Shown here piece by piece: positions 44,904 through 56,520 of a stretch of 64,000 nucleotides of DNA. The number at the start of each line of letters is the position of its first letter. The first letter of the stretch is position 1. The notes under the pieces were generated by a model. It was not told the DNA's origin. It made no database searches and worked only from the letters and a program-made list of their open reading frames with translations. Source of the stretch: Takakia lepidozioides (taxonomy: Eukaryota; Streptophyta; Takakiopsida; Takakiales; Takakiaceae); assembly GCA_030704615.1 (NCBI GenBank), contig CM060732.1, forward strand, positions 68,801,053 through 68,865,052, read 5' to 3'. A program made the position numbers and the translations under genes.

Positions 44904-46290
44904 TCATTTTACGGACATTTTATAAAGAGTGCACCCCCCTGGGATTTTGCCGTAGTGTTCTGCGGTTGGAGGGAATCGTCGAACCAGCTTCCCATTCCGT
45001 CTGGTTGGCCACAAGTGAACGTTAGGCGGAGGTACCCGTGAACCGCTTGTACTTGAAGCACCTCCACGTGCAATGGAATGTCTGGCTAGGGAGAAACTCG
45101 CCTCTTCCAGCATTGCGATCTCTTGGTGAGTGAGACCCGTGCCCATCTTCACAGGCCACACGGTTGGTGGAGTAGGCTTCCTCATCACGGAGGGCCTCAC
45201 TGTCCCATGCACACATCTCCCGCAATCGTCAGCGCAGAACCAGAATTTGTGGTTCTTTGCCTCTCCTTGTCCGTAAGGGAGAAACAAACCAGTGAATGTA
45301 GGAGCTGCAGTGCGTTCTTTCCCTCTGGATATTAATGATGTACATTTTTCATGATTGGTGGCCCTGATCGCCGCGCATTTCACATGCGATCCAGCACTTG
45401 TGCGTTCTATATGCCAAACCTCGTCCAAGCACATGGACTCCATTACATGCGGCACCACGTTCTGGTCTTCAACCATTGCAATGACAGTGCTTGATGCAGG
45501 GGTCCGGTTTGGGGCTGAATGGCCCTCACCTGTGGATGTTCCGCAATTCCATCTCTGATCCAAGGGAACACGTGGTGTCGAGAAGCTGACCCTATCCGCC
45601 CTATGGGAATCTGCATCCGATCCGGGAGGGGTGTCCAATTTCCGTTTGCAAGACCCGAATCTCTCTTCGCCTTCCAAATGGGGAACTCTTCCCACGAGAG
45701 GGGTGCCATCTGCACATATGCTCAATGCCCACGCTATTTTGCTGGGATCCCCCAATCTTTTGGCTGCCCACAACATCAACTCGCTCCTGTCCGGGCCTAT
45801 GCCACCAAGGCCACCCCTCAAGAATGATCTGTATCTGGTTTGCTGCTGCAGAGCACGGATAAGGTCATCGGCCGTGGCCGCATACAAATCTCTTCTTTTT
45901 TTGCCGGATTGCTGCAACCAGGCATTGTGCACTGTCTCCGCTAGATTGCAAGAAGGCATGTCCGTCATCTCCTCAATGGACATATGCTGCAAGGCAAAAA
46001 AACACAAAGCCGATATTAGGATGGGACCTTGAAAGATATATCCAAAGCACCCAAAGGAAGGTGAATGCAAACCGCTCACCGTTGTCATGGCCGCTCCCCA
46101 CTGTCGATAACGGAAGTGTCAAAATGCGAACCAGTCTTCCAGGTTCCCTCATTCTGTCCTCCGATGCCGCTCCAGATGAGTACCACCAGGCACGAATTGT
46201 CTGGAACAATGTGTAGGCGACATACCCCTTGCCAGATGTTCAGTCACCTGCGGATTCCCAGCCTGAAAAGGTCACTAACTGCTCATTAGT
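44904..46290 (-). CDS. Unknown protein, probably transposon-derived
   Basis: A 394-codon minus frame (46088-44904) stays open. The recognisable-looking part begins HMSIEEMTDMPSCNLAETVH then NAWLQQSGKKRRDLYAATAD, and further on KFWFCADDCGRCVHG (Cys-rich). An upstream piece in another frame (46209-46100: TIRAWWYSSGAASEDRMREP) reads as a continuation, so an intron or frameshift lies between. The style (NxAETVHNxWLQQSG) recalls C-terminal parts of plant transposases, but I cannot name the family. The last ~60 residues reach the GAGTGCACCCCCC motif at 44925, so this coding piece ends at a possible transposon terminus. Confidence 0.45.
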
Positions 46291-46494
46291 GGGAGGAAAT
46301 TCGCCCGCCCTAGTTTTCTTTTTGTTTTTTTTCCTGGTATGTTTTGGGAGACTTGGCTAGATGAGAGGGAGTGTACAATTTTTGTTCAGAATTCATCCCC
46401 ATCCGGTAGCATCTGCAGATGCTGGGGAAGATATTAAAGAGTTTTTCTTTTCTTTTCTTTTTTAAAGGGATACCTCTGTGGGAGTGACAGCCCA

Positions 46495-46625
46495 CAATTC
46501 AGGCCCTTTAGGAGGCCGGAAAAATTAACCCCCTTTCATATAAGCCATTGCGCACAGGGAAACATCACCCCCAGACCAACCGGTCACGAAACAAAATCAT
46601 ATTTGAACCCCAAATCACTAATAGC
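46495..46625 (-). mobile_element. SINE copy, minus strand
   Basis: In reverse complement this reads GGTTCAAATATGATTTTGTT then TCGTGACCGGTTGGTCTGGG, GGTGATGTTTCCC, CAATGGCTTATATGAAAGGG and GGTTAAT. The same words in the same order follow the tRNA-like head at 62598-62790. Box-B (GGTTCAAAT) is retained; the box-A side is diverged and has a T-run. Confidence 0.7.
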
Positions 46626-47280
46626 CGCACGTGAAGCAATTTTTTTTTTTTTTGAAAAAGGAAACACCTAGGACCACATGAGAATTTAGTCCGTTGTCCT
46701 TCTCATGACAAATGCCCTAGCAATTGTCCAGTGTTTGAATCATTGAGAGGAGCCACTCGCTCGCACTTATGGATCGATGTGGATGGACGCTAGATAATGT
46801 TAACTCCTCGGCTACAACTCTGCTTACAAAAGTTTTCTTTGATCTTACCATCACTGCTAAATTGGCATGGGCCAACAAAGCTGCGTGCAGACATCGAGAA
46901 GACTCCAAAATGTCAGTATTTGCTCCTGGCTACCTTCAGATCCACATGGGGAAGGCAAGGCATCATATACTGCTGCATTGAGGCTGACACCTGAGTGGCT
47001 AGAGCAAACTCCACTACAATGGCAACACCAGAGGGCCCTCCTCTTGGGCATCCCCAGAAGTCGACAAATGATATGACATTAATTGGAAACATGTAAAGGT
47101 GGCTACCAATCTGACTAAACTCAATTACCATAGATAGTTTAATAGCTTCATTAGTCTCTTTGCAATCCTTTCCTTTGGGGTTAGACACTAGAGGTCTCTG
47201 ACCTCTTCCAACATGTGTCACACTCTTTGTAGCCTCTTCGGTTGTTCACTGTCGTGCTGTCCTCCTTGGCATTATGTATA
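46626..47280. other. No gene recognised
   Basis: Contains a T15-like run near 46640 and only short frames. Confidence 0.45.
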
Positions 47281-47393
47281 GGGGAAGGCCTCGAGGGGAG
47301 GGGGTTCATGGATTTAAGGGCACTAGGCCGAGGGCGGCAGCCCGAGGCTGTGCCCGAAAATCAAGGAACCTCCGACCCGAGAGGCCTTCCCCT
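47281..47393. repeat. 113-bp hairpin element, sister of 35428-35546
   Basis: Ends GGGGAAGGCCTC and GAGGCCTTCCCC are perfect inverted repeats. An inner pair GGTTCatGGATTT.aGGGCAC / GTGCCCgAAAATCaaGGAACC is also inverted. The centre CCGAGGGCGGCAGCCCGAGG is almost the same as in the 35.4-kb copy. Confidence 0.8.
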
Positions 47394-47609
47394 CCACAAA
47401 GCACGTGAAGATTTCGCGGTGCATTCCACGCTCCCGCGTTTCAGGGGCTGTTCCACCCGTGCGTATTGCCCTCTCTCATTTCAAGGGGCATTCCACCGGT
47501 GCGTATTGCCCTCCCTCGTCAATCAGGCTATTTTGCTCTGGGAGGAGCAGATATTAAGAAGGAAACAAGGCGTGAGATACATGGAGGCCCTGGCATAGTT
47601 CATTGATCA

Positions 47610-48835
47610 TATGAAGCGTAACATGTGCCCAACTGGGAACTAAAAACTTTCATGTTCCCATAAAGTCTCATGGGAACAACCATGATATAAGGTTAAGGTC
47701 ACTTTGGCCAACTTGATGCGTAGTCCCTACCCTGTCGGGCAGGGCCAACTAACAGAAAAATCTAAAAGGGCTTTATGGCTTCCCTGCTTCTCAAATGTTC
47801 GCATTCGTGGTTCTCATTGTTCAAACGTTACCTTTATTCAGATCATTATCCGTCACGGTCCCGTGTGTTCGGGCCTTCTTTTTTTTCCCCTTCAATAATC
47901 TTAATAAAGCTCTCTTGAAGGGCTTCCTCCTTTTTTCTTTAAATTGTTTAAAAAAAAAAACCTAAGCGCGATAGTTTGAACTTCTCTTCAAATAGATGTC
48001 CACTTTTCTTTTTTTTGGTCCTCCTTTCTAGGTCAATGCCATCAACTTGGCCAAATGGTCCTTAGCCTTATATTATGGGTTGTTCCTATGAAACTTGTTG
48101 GGAACATGTAGTAAGTTAATCAGATGTATTATTAAATAGACATTTAATTAAATTATTATTTAATACTTTGGATCAACTTGTTGCAAAGAGGCTGTTTCAA
48201 AGAAATGTATTACGAACATATAGTTTTTAAGAAAATACTTCACAAATTGTGGCATATGGTTCAATGTCACATGCAAATATGATCTTTCATTAATGGTACA
48301 CTTAGAATGTTTGGGAATATATATATATATATATATATATACGTGTGACACAAACGATTCAAATGCCTATAACATGTGGGGTAACATCACCATTTGTAAA
48401 AACAACCGTTAAAGCGCTTTGGTCTTCAAGCGCTCTGGTCTTCAAGCGCTCTTGGCTTCGCAACAACCAAAGCAAAATCGTCAAACGTCAGTATTCAAAT
48501 TAGATCTCTTTTCGTGACAAGTAAAACTAAGTGCTATAATTTGAATTTCTCTTCAAATAGATGTCCACATTAGTTTGGTTTTCCTTGTTGTCCCTGCCTT
48601 GCCCTTCGGGTTAAGGAGTGTGGAAAACTCCATACTACATATCAACTTGGCCAAATGTCCTTAACCCTATTGTTCCCATTAAACTTGTTGGAAACATGTA
48701 GTTCATTAATTAAATATATATAGTATCATCATCATTATTATTATTATTGAAAATAACTTTAGATCGACTAGGCCAAGTGGATTGGTCCAATGAAATTTGT
48801 TGGGAGCATATATGCTTAAAGAAATTACTTCATTC
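47610..48835. repeat. AT-rich repeat family in direct and inverted copies
   Basis: 47965-48240 and 48535-48830 are diverged direct repeats (CTTCTCTTCAAATAGATGTC, TCAACTTGGCCAAATG, AAACTTGTTGG.AACATGTAG, GAAATKTRTT). 47620-47720 is an inverted copy of the middle part (48040-48110). Between them are three copies of an 18-bp unit TCTTCAAGCGCTCTGG (48415-48465) and (TA)n at 48317-48341. Probably a foldback transposon or its remains. Confidence 0.65.
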
Positions 48836-50439
48836 AGCAAATAGATTAATATTGTACACCGTGTTCTGTTACTCTCGAGCTGTAGTCCAAAAGAACCGTT
48901 TTTGTTTATATATATATATATAAGTTTTATAAAAATATTTTAACTACTATTTTAAATCTTCTCTAAATAAATTTTTACAAACAAATTCATTAAATTATCT
49001 TCAAATAAACTTATTCTCAATAGCTTTCCAATGGTATAGGCTTTTCAGCATAAGCCAGGCTCATATTTCTAAAGCTATTAAATAATGAAATATTTTATTT
49101 TAATCTTAATTTTTGAGTCAAAATACTTTGAAATAATTGTGAAAGATAGTTCTAAAGAAATGTTATCTTGATCCCCAACCGAAAATTAAATTGGCTGCGG
49201 CTTCAATAATTTTTCTAGAGAGATTTGTGATTACAGATACACCTACTCTATTCCATCCCCCCCTAAAACGTCATGACAAAATAGTGTTCCCAGCCTTGCC
49301 ACTGGACATCCCACCATGCATGTCAAAATTTTCATCCCAATAATCTCCTCATCATTGTCTAAACAAGTGACTTCTGCTTGCTTTATGTGTTGGATGTACG
49401 ATCATCCATAGACTAACCATTGATAGAGCAAACTTTGACGAGACCGTGAACTCATGTGCATACAATACATGCACTATGAGGGTCCACTCATAACATCAAA
49501 TTCTAATCAAGAGACTAAACCATAAACTAGACTTCTTTGAAGCAAAGGGGGTGATGTTACGGACATAGCCCAGAAGAACTTACCAGGAATAAATACCAAA
49601 AATTATCAAGTTACCATGTTACCGAAAGTTACCATGACTTACCGTGATTTACCATGATCTACCATGATTTATCATTACTTACCAAAAACATATATTTTCT
49701 ACTTCCTACTTTTGAACTTCATGTTCTAGTGCATATCATCGTCGCTTGAATGATTTGAAAATAAATGTATTATATCCACATCTGCACTTTTCAATTAGAT
49801 ATATCTTTACATGGACTTGCAACCTACACTAACATAACCCTAAATTTGTTCGAGATACAGTTCTGACGAGTATACATTACTCTCTGTACACTACTGCAAT
49901 CTATTATTAGTATCCTTCAAAATGATAGCATATGATATTATTAGCAAATCTTGGAATCAAGTCCGATCCTGCTCTTTAGATGGTGAGATTGAGGAGCTGA
50001 AAACATTACTAAAACTTATGCTCCAACCCTAGTAGCATGGAACGCGTGGAATGTTGTGTATGTTCAACAACCTATATTTGGCCATGTCAAACGTCCATAA
50101 GTATTGTTGGATTTCAAAGTGGATTGAGTTTAACACTCCAATTACATCCATTCAAATGCTTTAGAGAATTCCACCTCAATGCTATTTGCAATAACCGAAT
50201 ATATGTAGTGCCAATTACTGTACTTGCCATCACTTGTTCGTCAAATTGGCTTTCACATCTTCTCCCATATCAAGCATGTTATATGTTTCAAGAACAGCAC
50301 TATCATCCTCAAATGTGATCTTGATACCAACCAAATCGTTCCTTATCTGTTTCCTTTGGACTGCCATCCCCTAGAGCACACTTGGCTATTATTTTTACAG
50401 TAAAACTTCTCACTATTCCCATCTTCTTGAAATCAAAAA
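48836..50439. other. AT-rich, no gene; short TTACCATGA tandem array
   Basis: Imperfect 10-12-bp units TTACCATGA run from about 49608 to 49685. Remaining sequence is AT-rich with microsatellites and no recognisable coding region. Confidence 0.5.
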
Positions 50440-50640
50440 TCAACGTTGGATATATTTTTGATACCCTTCTGCCGTATGTAACACCATAGGTGAATATATA
50501 CCTTCGACGGAATCACATAGGGTTGCACGAGCAAATAGGAATGTCTCGCGGTATATCATCTCTCTCCATTCACGACACACTCGGCAAGCTTGGCAAACAT
50601 CCCAAAGAGGGAGACGGGCCAGCACCAAGTTGGGAATGGT
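50440..50640 (-). pseudogene. F-box gene fragment, second copy
   Basis: Minus-strand frame MVLARLPLWDVCQACRVCRE then WREMIYRETFLFARATLCDS. It matches the fragment at 13080-13290 closely (VCQA.RVCRE, MIYR.TF.FA.ATL, EG.YSPM). The motif Trp is intact here. The frame ends at 50440 and the upstream start of the F-box is out of frame, so this is also a remnant. Confidence 0.7.
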
Positions 50641-52679
50641 GATGAAGATGAGAAATCTTCAAGAGGGCCTTTGGGAGAGCCTTTGGGGGCTGGGTCTGGG
50701 GCTGAGCATGACAAGGTATTGTTGTTAAGAGTCATGGTTCATCTAGGTCGTGAAGGCACGTTTTCTAATCAACAATATGGAGTGAGATTACCTCCAAGCC
50801 TATCAAGGGTCTCTCCAATCCTTAGAGCATGCATATTGGGTAAAGAATCTTTTGCATTTGTGCCTCCATAACCTTCGTGACCTTGGTTCCCTCTCCTGCC
50901 TGATTCATTTGACGCATGTTGTCTCCCAGAAATAAACGTTTATGCAAACAAGAATCTTGCAACCTCCCAAAGCAACAGCTCCAGCTCAAGGCTCTCATTG
51001 TCACTCCCCATGTCATGAACTACTATCCTATTAGGTCTTTGCAAGCCCACACCAAAAAATTGTGCCATCTCTGTGTCTCCTATTGGAGGTTGAAATGGTT
51101 GACTCCCAACATCAACTCCTCTTTCCTTGCTGCTCCAGGGCTGCTCCAACTATCTAGCACGTGCTTTAGCAAGAACAATTGCATTTGAAATGCAAGCTCT
51201 AAAACATTCAAGCTGCCGGGCAATTTATCCAAAAGGGACAGGTTATCCAACATAGTGAGAAGCTTCTTCTTCATGGGAGGGGTCATGGTCTCAATTGGTT
51301 GATCGAACAAGACCCTGACATTTGGACCGGATGCAGCTCCATGAAATGACATGTTTGGATTGGAGATTATATGAATTGACTATTATGTACATTTGAAAAT
51401 GGTGTAAATGTCGAATTTGTTATATTGTAGTCTTTGGTGTGTGGATTCATTTCATGATTTATGTGTTATAATGCATGTGGACTTATGAACAGAAAATATG
51501 AGAAGTGCCACTTTATCTTTTTCTTCTTCTCTTTCATAGCAATGGTTTCAGCTACCCCCTATGCTTACGTTGGGAAGTAGTTAAGAAATGAAGTAATAAA
51601 TATCAACCATTTTTGAAAATTCTAGACATTAAAATAAATAAATAAATAAAATTCCTGAAATTATCGTATCTTTTTCTAGAGTTGTCATGTCGACAGTGAG
51701 ATATACTAATGGACCATATTGTCGTCTACGCTAAACCAGCTCCAACTTAACGGTCGTCACTGGAATCATAAAAATTCTCATTTTTACCCTAAAGATATAT
51801 TAAGTATTGGATGTGATTAAATAATTTGACCTTATTTGTTTGCCTGATGGGCAAATGTGGGATATACAAAACGGATACATTCAGGGGTATATGACAATAC
51901 TTGTAGTATTGACAAAATAAATTTAGGGAAACTTAGCTAAAGAACACAACTTCTTGAGCTCTATAAGGCTAAAATTGGCATTGGGGACAAGAATGGAGCA
52001 CATACTACTTTTATCAAGAAAAGACACAAAAACAATATTTCAAACCGAGAAGATCAATCACTAGAAGCATTCGTGTCTTTTCCGAATCGACTGCATGTCC
52101 AAAACCACTGAGGGAACAACTTTGAGATGTTTGTTACTACTGCACAGTCGTAACAGATAAATTCACATTTCTAATGGCGGATAGAAGTTGCATCAATGAC
52201 TCCGCAGTCGGCACAATGTTCGCGGCGATTTAATTCAATTACGTAAATTGTTTTTTTTTTAAAACATCAATTACAAGTGGTTTTAAGCACTAGAGAACGA
52301 CTCTTAACAACTAGGCATTCATTGCACACCCTATTCAAAAATGGAATTTTTATAAGTGCTCCACATGGCTCATGACGTGGAATATTTTAATGTATTTTAG
52401 GGCTTGTGTGGCTCGTAGAGATTGTTCTAATCGTCGGATGTAAAATGATCTAAGGGTGGAAGAGTAACTTTGTCCTTTGCCTGAATTTGTCTAAGTGTTG
52501 GGAGAGGGATGGAGGCTTGAGAGAGAGATGAACAAGTAATGCGAGAAGGACGAAGACCAAATCGAGGCCCATGTCCTGTTGTTGCAAGCGTTTATGGCGT
52601 CAAGGGCGCATTATGTGCAAATGTGGGCTCTTGGCTCCCCTTTGTACCATGATTTGGTATTCTTCCTGATGATCACAAG
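50641..52679. other. No gene recognised
   Basis: A minus frame at 51080-51352 (MSFHGAASGPNVRVLFDQPI...) is open for 90 codons but matches nothing I know. 51360-52300 is AT-rich and featureless. Confidence 0.4.
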
Positions 52680-52687
52680 GTTCTTGG

Positions 52688-53697
52688 GGGAATCAGCTTG
52701 GTCTTAGCAACCCATATTTTAATCTCTGCCCGCTCAGCTGCACCGTGGTGGTTCTTACGAACCAATCCCACATTACCTGACTAGAGATACAAGCAGCGTC
52801 AGTCTAATCCGCAATGGGTCATGACACAAGGTAGAGGACAATGTGGTGAGGGCACCTTCTTCTTCGAGCTATTTCAGCCTGTTTTGCCGAGATGTAGTGT
52901 CGTGGAGTGCGATGCTTGCAGGGTATGCACAGCAGGGACGTGGGATGGAGGCTTTGGAGACCTATGAAGTTGCGAAGGGAGAGTTTGATAACATGGCTGA
53001 ACAAGATGTTGTCTCAAGGAACACGTTGAATCTCGCAAGATATGGCCAGCATGTGTGCGGGATGAGGGCATTGGAGACATATGAGCAAATGTTGAGAAGA
53101 GGTGCAGCCTGACCGGGTCACGTTCATTTGTGTTTGCAATGCATGTGCAAACCTGACAACCCTGGAGACTTGGTAAAGGGCAAAGAGGTCCATCATGACA
53201 TTGTCAAAGCTGGAACTGTACCAGATGTAACAATACCTCGTCGACATGTATGCCAAACGTGGGAGCATTCCCTTGTGGACAAGGAGTGTTTAACAATATG
53301 GCTGAGCGAAATGTGGTGTGGTGGAACGTGATGATCGCAGGACATGCACAACATGGGCGGGGATTGCGGGTTTTGGAGACCTATGAGCAAATGATGTGGG
53401 TCTAGGGGGTGAAGCCCGAGCACATTACGTTTGTTTGTGTTTGTAGTGCATGTGCGAGCCTGTTGGAGAAGGGCAAAGAGGTCCATGGTTGCATCGTCAA
53501 AGCTGGAATTGTGGTAGATGTCATTCTGAACATGAATACCCTTCTAGATAGGGAGTGTTCAACAATATGGCTGAGCGAAATGTGGTGTCGTGGAAAGGAT
53601 GATCGCAGGACATGCACAACAGGGGCGGGGATTGCAGGTTTTGGAGACCTATGAGCAGTTGATGTGGGAGGGGGTGAAGTCCGACCACATTACGTTC
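52688..53697 (+). pseudogene. PPR pseudogene 4, 5' part
   Basis: Opens with the family leader repeat (52688-52892), then goes directly into PPR motifs: RDVVSWSAMLAGYAQQGRGM at 52888-52950, then degraded repeats with words such as KGKEVHHDIVKAGTVPDV and ERNVVSWK. Many stops and frameshifts. It is interrupted at about 53697 by a 2.7-kb insertion and resumes at 56366. Confidence 0.75.
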
Positions 53698-56365
53698 AGA
53701 GAGTTCAAATGCCTCTCCACCATGACCTTGCTTAGCTAACCATGCCTTGCTGATGTTGTTGTCTTACACTTGAGCTGTTTTTGGACACTGGCTGGAACAT
53801 CCACAAGGCGGCTCTGCTCGAGAGAGAAATCAGCTTGAATGCAGGGGCAGATTTTGAGATCACAATCACCACTCAAACGTTGTTCTTTGCACCGGCATGG
53901 CATGTCAGCATGCATATCAGCCCAAACTCATTACTCCGTGAGCCTTCCACTGCCGGAGTGTGCCCATTCAAGCCAGATCTTCGAAACACAGGGATGGAAC
54001 GGGTTTTTGAAACCAGCATTGCCTAATTGGATACCCAATTCAGCTCCGCATCTTGGTCCATTAATCTGCTGCACATTGTGAAGTTTTCTGCCCGTTCACC
54101 GCAAGTTGAAGAATGAGTATTCTTAAAACACGGGTACTCATAATCTGAAAATGGAGCTTATGTTGCTTGAGTGCGAATATGAATGTGGTTGGCTTGGCAG
54201 CTTTACATCTGGTCCATCCCACTCGATATGATGAGCAGGTTCAGCTTGACTTCTCTCACACAAAAGACGCTGCCAAGATGGGGTTTGCTGCCCTAGATGA
54301 CTTCCCGTCGTTGTTCTGGGCTGCAACATACAATTAATCTGGCCCATGGCGAGGGGCCTTGCCTTCCACCAATCATCTGTAAGTCCTGTGAAACTGTTTT
54401 TGTGGCAGTTTGTAAGCAGTGGGCAGCGATGGTGGGCTATTGTAGGATTTGATGAACTCAATGCCGTGTACTGACAGCAACCCCTCATCTCTTATGCAAG
54501 CATTCAACAACCCAAGTTGACTGCAGAGCATATTCAGCCCCCCACGTTTCTAGTTGCCTAATGTTCTTCATCTCCTGGGCAGAGCATTTTCCAGGGTCTC
54601 CATCTGTGATGACACACTATCTTCTCATGTGGTTCAGCTTTGGTCTTGCTCTTGTTTGCACCACCCCAATGAAGGGCAGTTCCCACCTGCTTGATTCTCT
54701 CTATATGGTTGTCTTGGGTCTTGGCAGGGTTTCCCACAACCGCCTTTCCTTTTCAGACTGCCAGTCATCAGCCTCGTTCTCCAATGCTTCACTTTCTTCC
54801 CAAGTGAAGTGCTCTCCTCTTTTATGCTTCAACGTCCCTGCAGGTGTCTTTTCCTTCATCTCCCGTGGTGCTTTCGAATGAATGAGCACTGATTTACATC
54901 TGTTGGCAACACTTACGGTGTCCCTTTCCTTGCATGCCACTGCAGGCCCGCATTGACTTTCTTGGCAGGGAAGTCTCCTCCTTCTCCCTCATTTTCTGGC
55001 TCTGTTGGTGCCCCACTCACCATGCTATCAGGGCTGCACTTTTTTGTGGTGTTGCGCCAGCCAAGGGCGATCTTTCACTGGTCCGATTGTTGGCAACAGC
55101 TGATTGGAGTCTTCTTGGTAGAGTCTCCCACGAGCTCCCATCAATTTCAGGATCAGGTTTTCTACCCTGCCCTTCCACTTTTCATAAGCGAGGTGCCTGT
55201 CTTCCTCCTTTTCACTCTTCAGCCTCTCAGGCAGATTTTTCTTCATGCGATTGCTGCTCCCATACTTCCAGTCCTTATTTAATTTTCTCCAGCCATCACC
55301 CTCAGATTTGACAAGGTATTGCTGCCCTTCCTTGTGTCTTTCCTCACTCCCAGCTGCTGGTTTTATCCCAAATTTACCTCTCATCCTTGCCTGGGGTTTT
55401 GCTTGCCAAACAGCCCTTGTGTGGGGAACTTCAACGAAAGGCAACATCTCATTCTCAGCTCCTATCTTTGTACCTCTTTGCAGCAGTCTAGCCTCGGGTG
55501 CCTCACTTTCTGATTGCTGGGTTGCATTCTTCGCCGCCAACCTTTGACAAGAAAGTGTGCTCCATCTTCCTCATCTCCTACTGGTTCCCTTGATGTTTCA
55601 CCTCGTATGTCTTCATCCTCATGTTTTAGCAGCAGCTCCCATGCTTGAATTGCTACTTTTCCTCGTAGTTGATCTTGTGCTTTCCTTTTTCTCCGTAGCC
55701 TAATCAACAGTTTTGTCTTGGCAGCTCCCTTGCCATGAGTGCCTTGTCTCACTGCATCTCCCTTGGCTGCCCACCATCCGTGGAGTCTTTCTTGCACTAT
55801 TCTGACCCTCGTTGGCATGCACTTTGCTGCGATGCACAACATGTATTTGCTGCTCCCTTTAATCATCAACATAGTGCTCCAGAGCCAGTTCCTCATTGTT
55901 GACCAGTTGACCTTCTCAGCCCTTGGACCCCATTTTCCCTTCTCCCATGTTGCCTCGTCTTTCTGCTTCATCATTTGCTTTACTTGCACGATGTTTCTTC
56001 TTCCCTACAGCTCATCATGTGTTGTGGCTCTTTCCCATGTTGCACTCACTCCCATCATACGTTGTGCAGTTGATAAGACTGAGATGAGTTGATGCAAGAT
56101 AGGGGGAGGGCTTGCTGGTGTATGTTGTCCGATAGGCCCCATGCACAGAGTCAAAGCTGGAAGTTAGCCTTGCAAGGACCCAAGTGAGAGAAGTCTGGTG
56201 GGGGTAGCATCTTGGGGGATGGCAGTTAGGGCAATGTGTCTAGGGCAATATATGTCATAGCAGCGGGTGATGTGCTGCCAATTTTGAGGATAGAGACAGC
56301 CTGTAAGCTGTAGATTTGTATGTGTGGTTTCTTCTGACACATATTGCTCCCAGTTTGCCACAACC
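53698..56365 (-). mobile_element. 2.7-kb insertion in the PPR pseudogene, unknown class
   Basis: PPR sequence breaks after '..CACATTACGTT' and resumes with 'GTTTGCGTTTGTAGTGCATG', so the intervening DNA was inserted. It holds minus-strand coding remnants: 55989-55462 (WEKGKWGPRAEKVNWSTMRN, KCMPTRVRIVQERLHGWWAA) and 55540-55028 (EKEEDRHLAYEKWKGRVENL, TIGPVKDRPWLAQHHKKVQP), highly charged and helical, and 54940-54701. I do not recognise the protein. No terminal repeats or clear target duplication were found. Confidence 0.55.
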
Positions 56366-56520
56366 AGTTGTTTGCGTTTGTAGTGCATGTGCGAGCCTGC
56401 TGGGGAAGGGCAAAGAGGTCCATGGTTGCATCGTCAAAGCTGGAATTGTGGCAGATGTCATTCTAATACCCTTGTGGACAGGGAGTGTTCAACAATATGG
56501 CTGAGCGAAGGATAGAGTGT
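56366..56520 (+). pseudogene. PPR pseudogene 4, 3' part
   Basis: Continues pseudogene 4 with VCVCSACASLLGKGKEVHGC then IVKAGIVADVIL, the same repeat seen at 53430-53530, then collapses after ECSTIWLSE-like words. Confidence 0.7.

Noticed and set aside
45631-46032. Plus-strand frame of 133 codons
   Set aside because: Shadow of the longer minus-strand frame at 44904-46088.
54561-55547. Plus-strand Ser/Phe/Cys-rich frames
   Set aside because: They are the antisense of the Glu/Lys-rich minus-strand coding remnants and have shadow-like composition.
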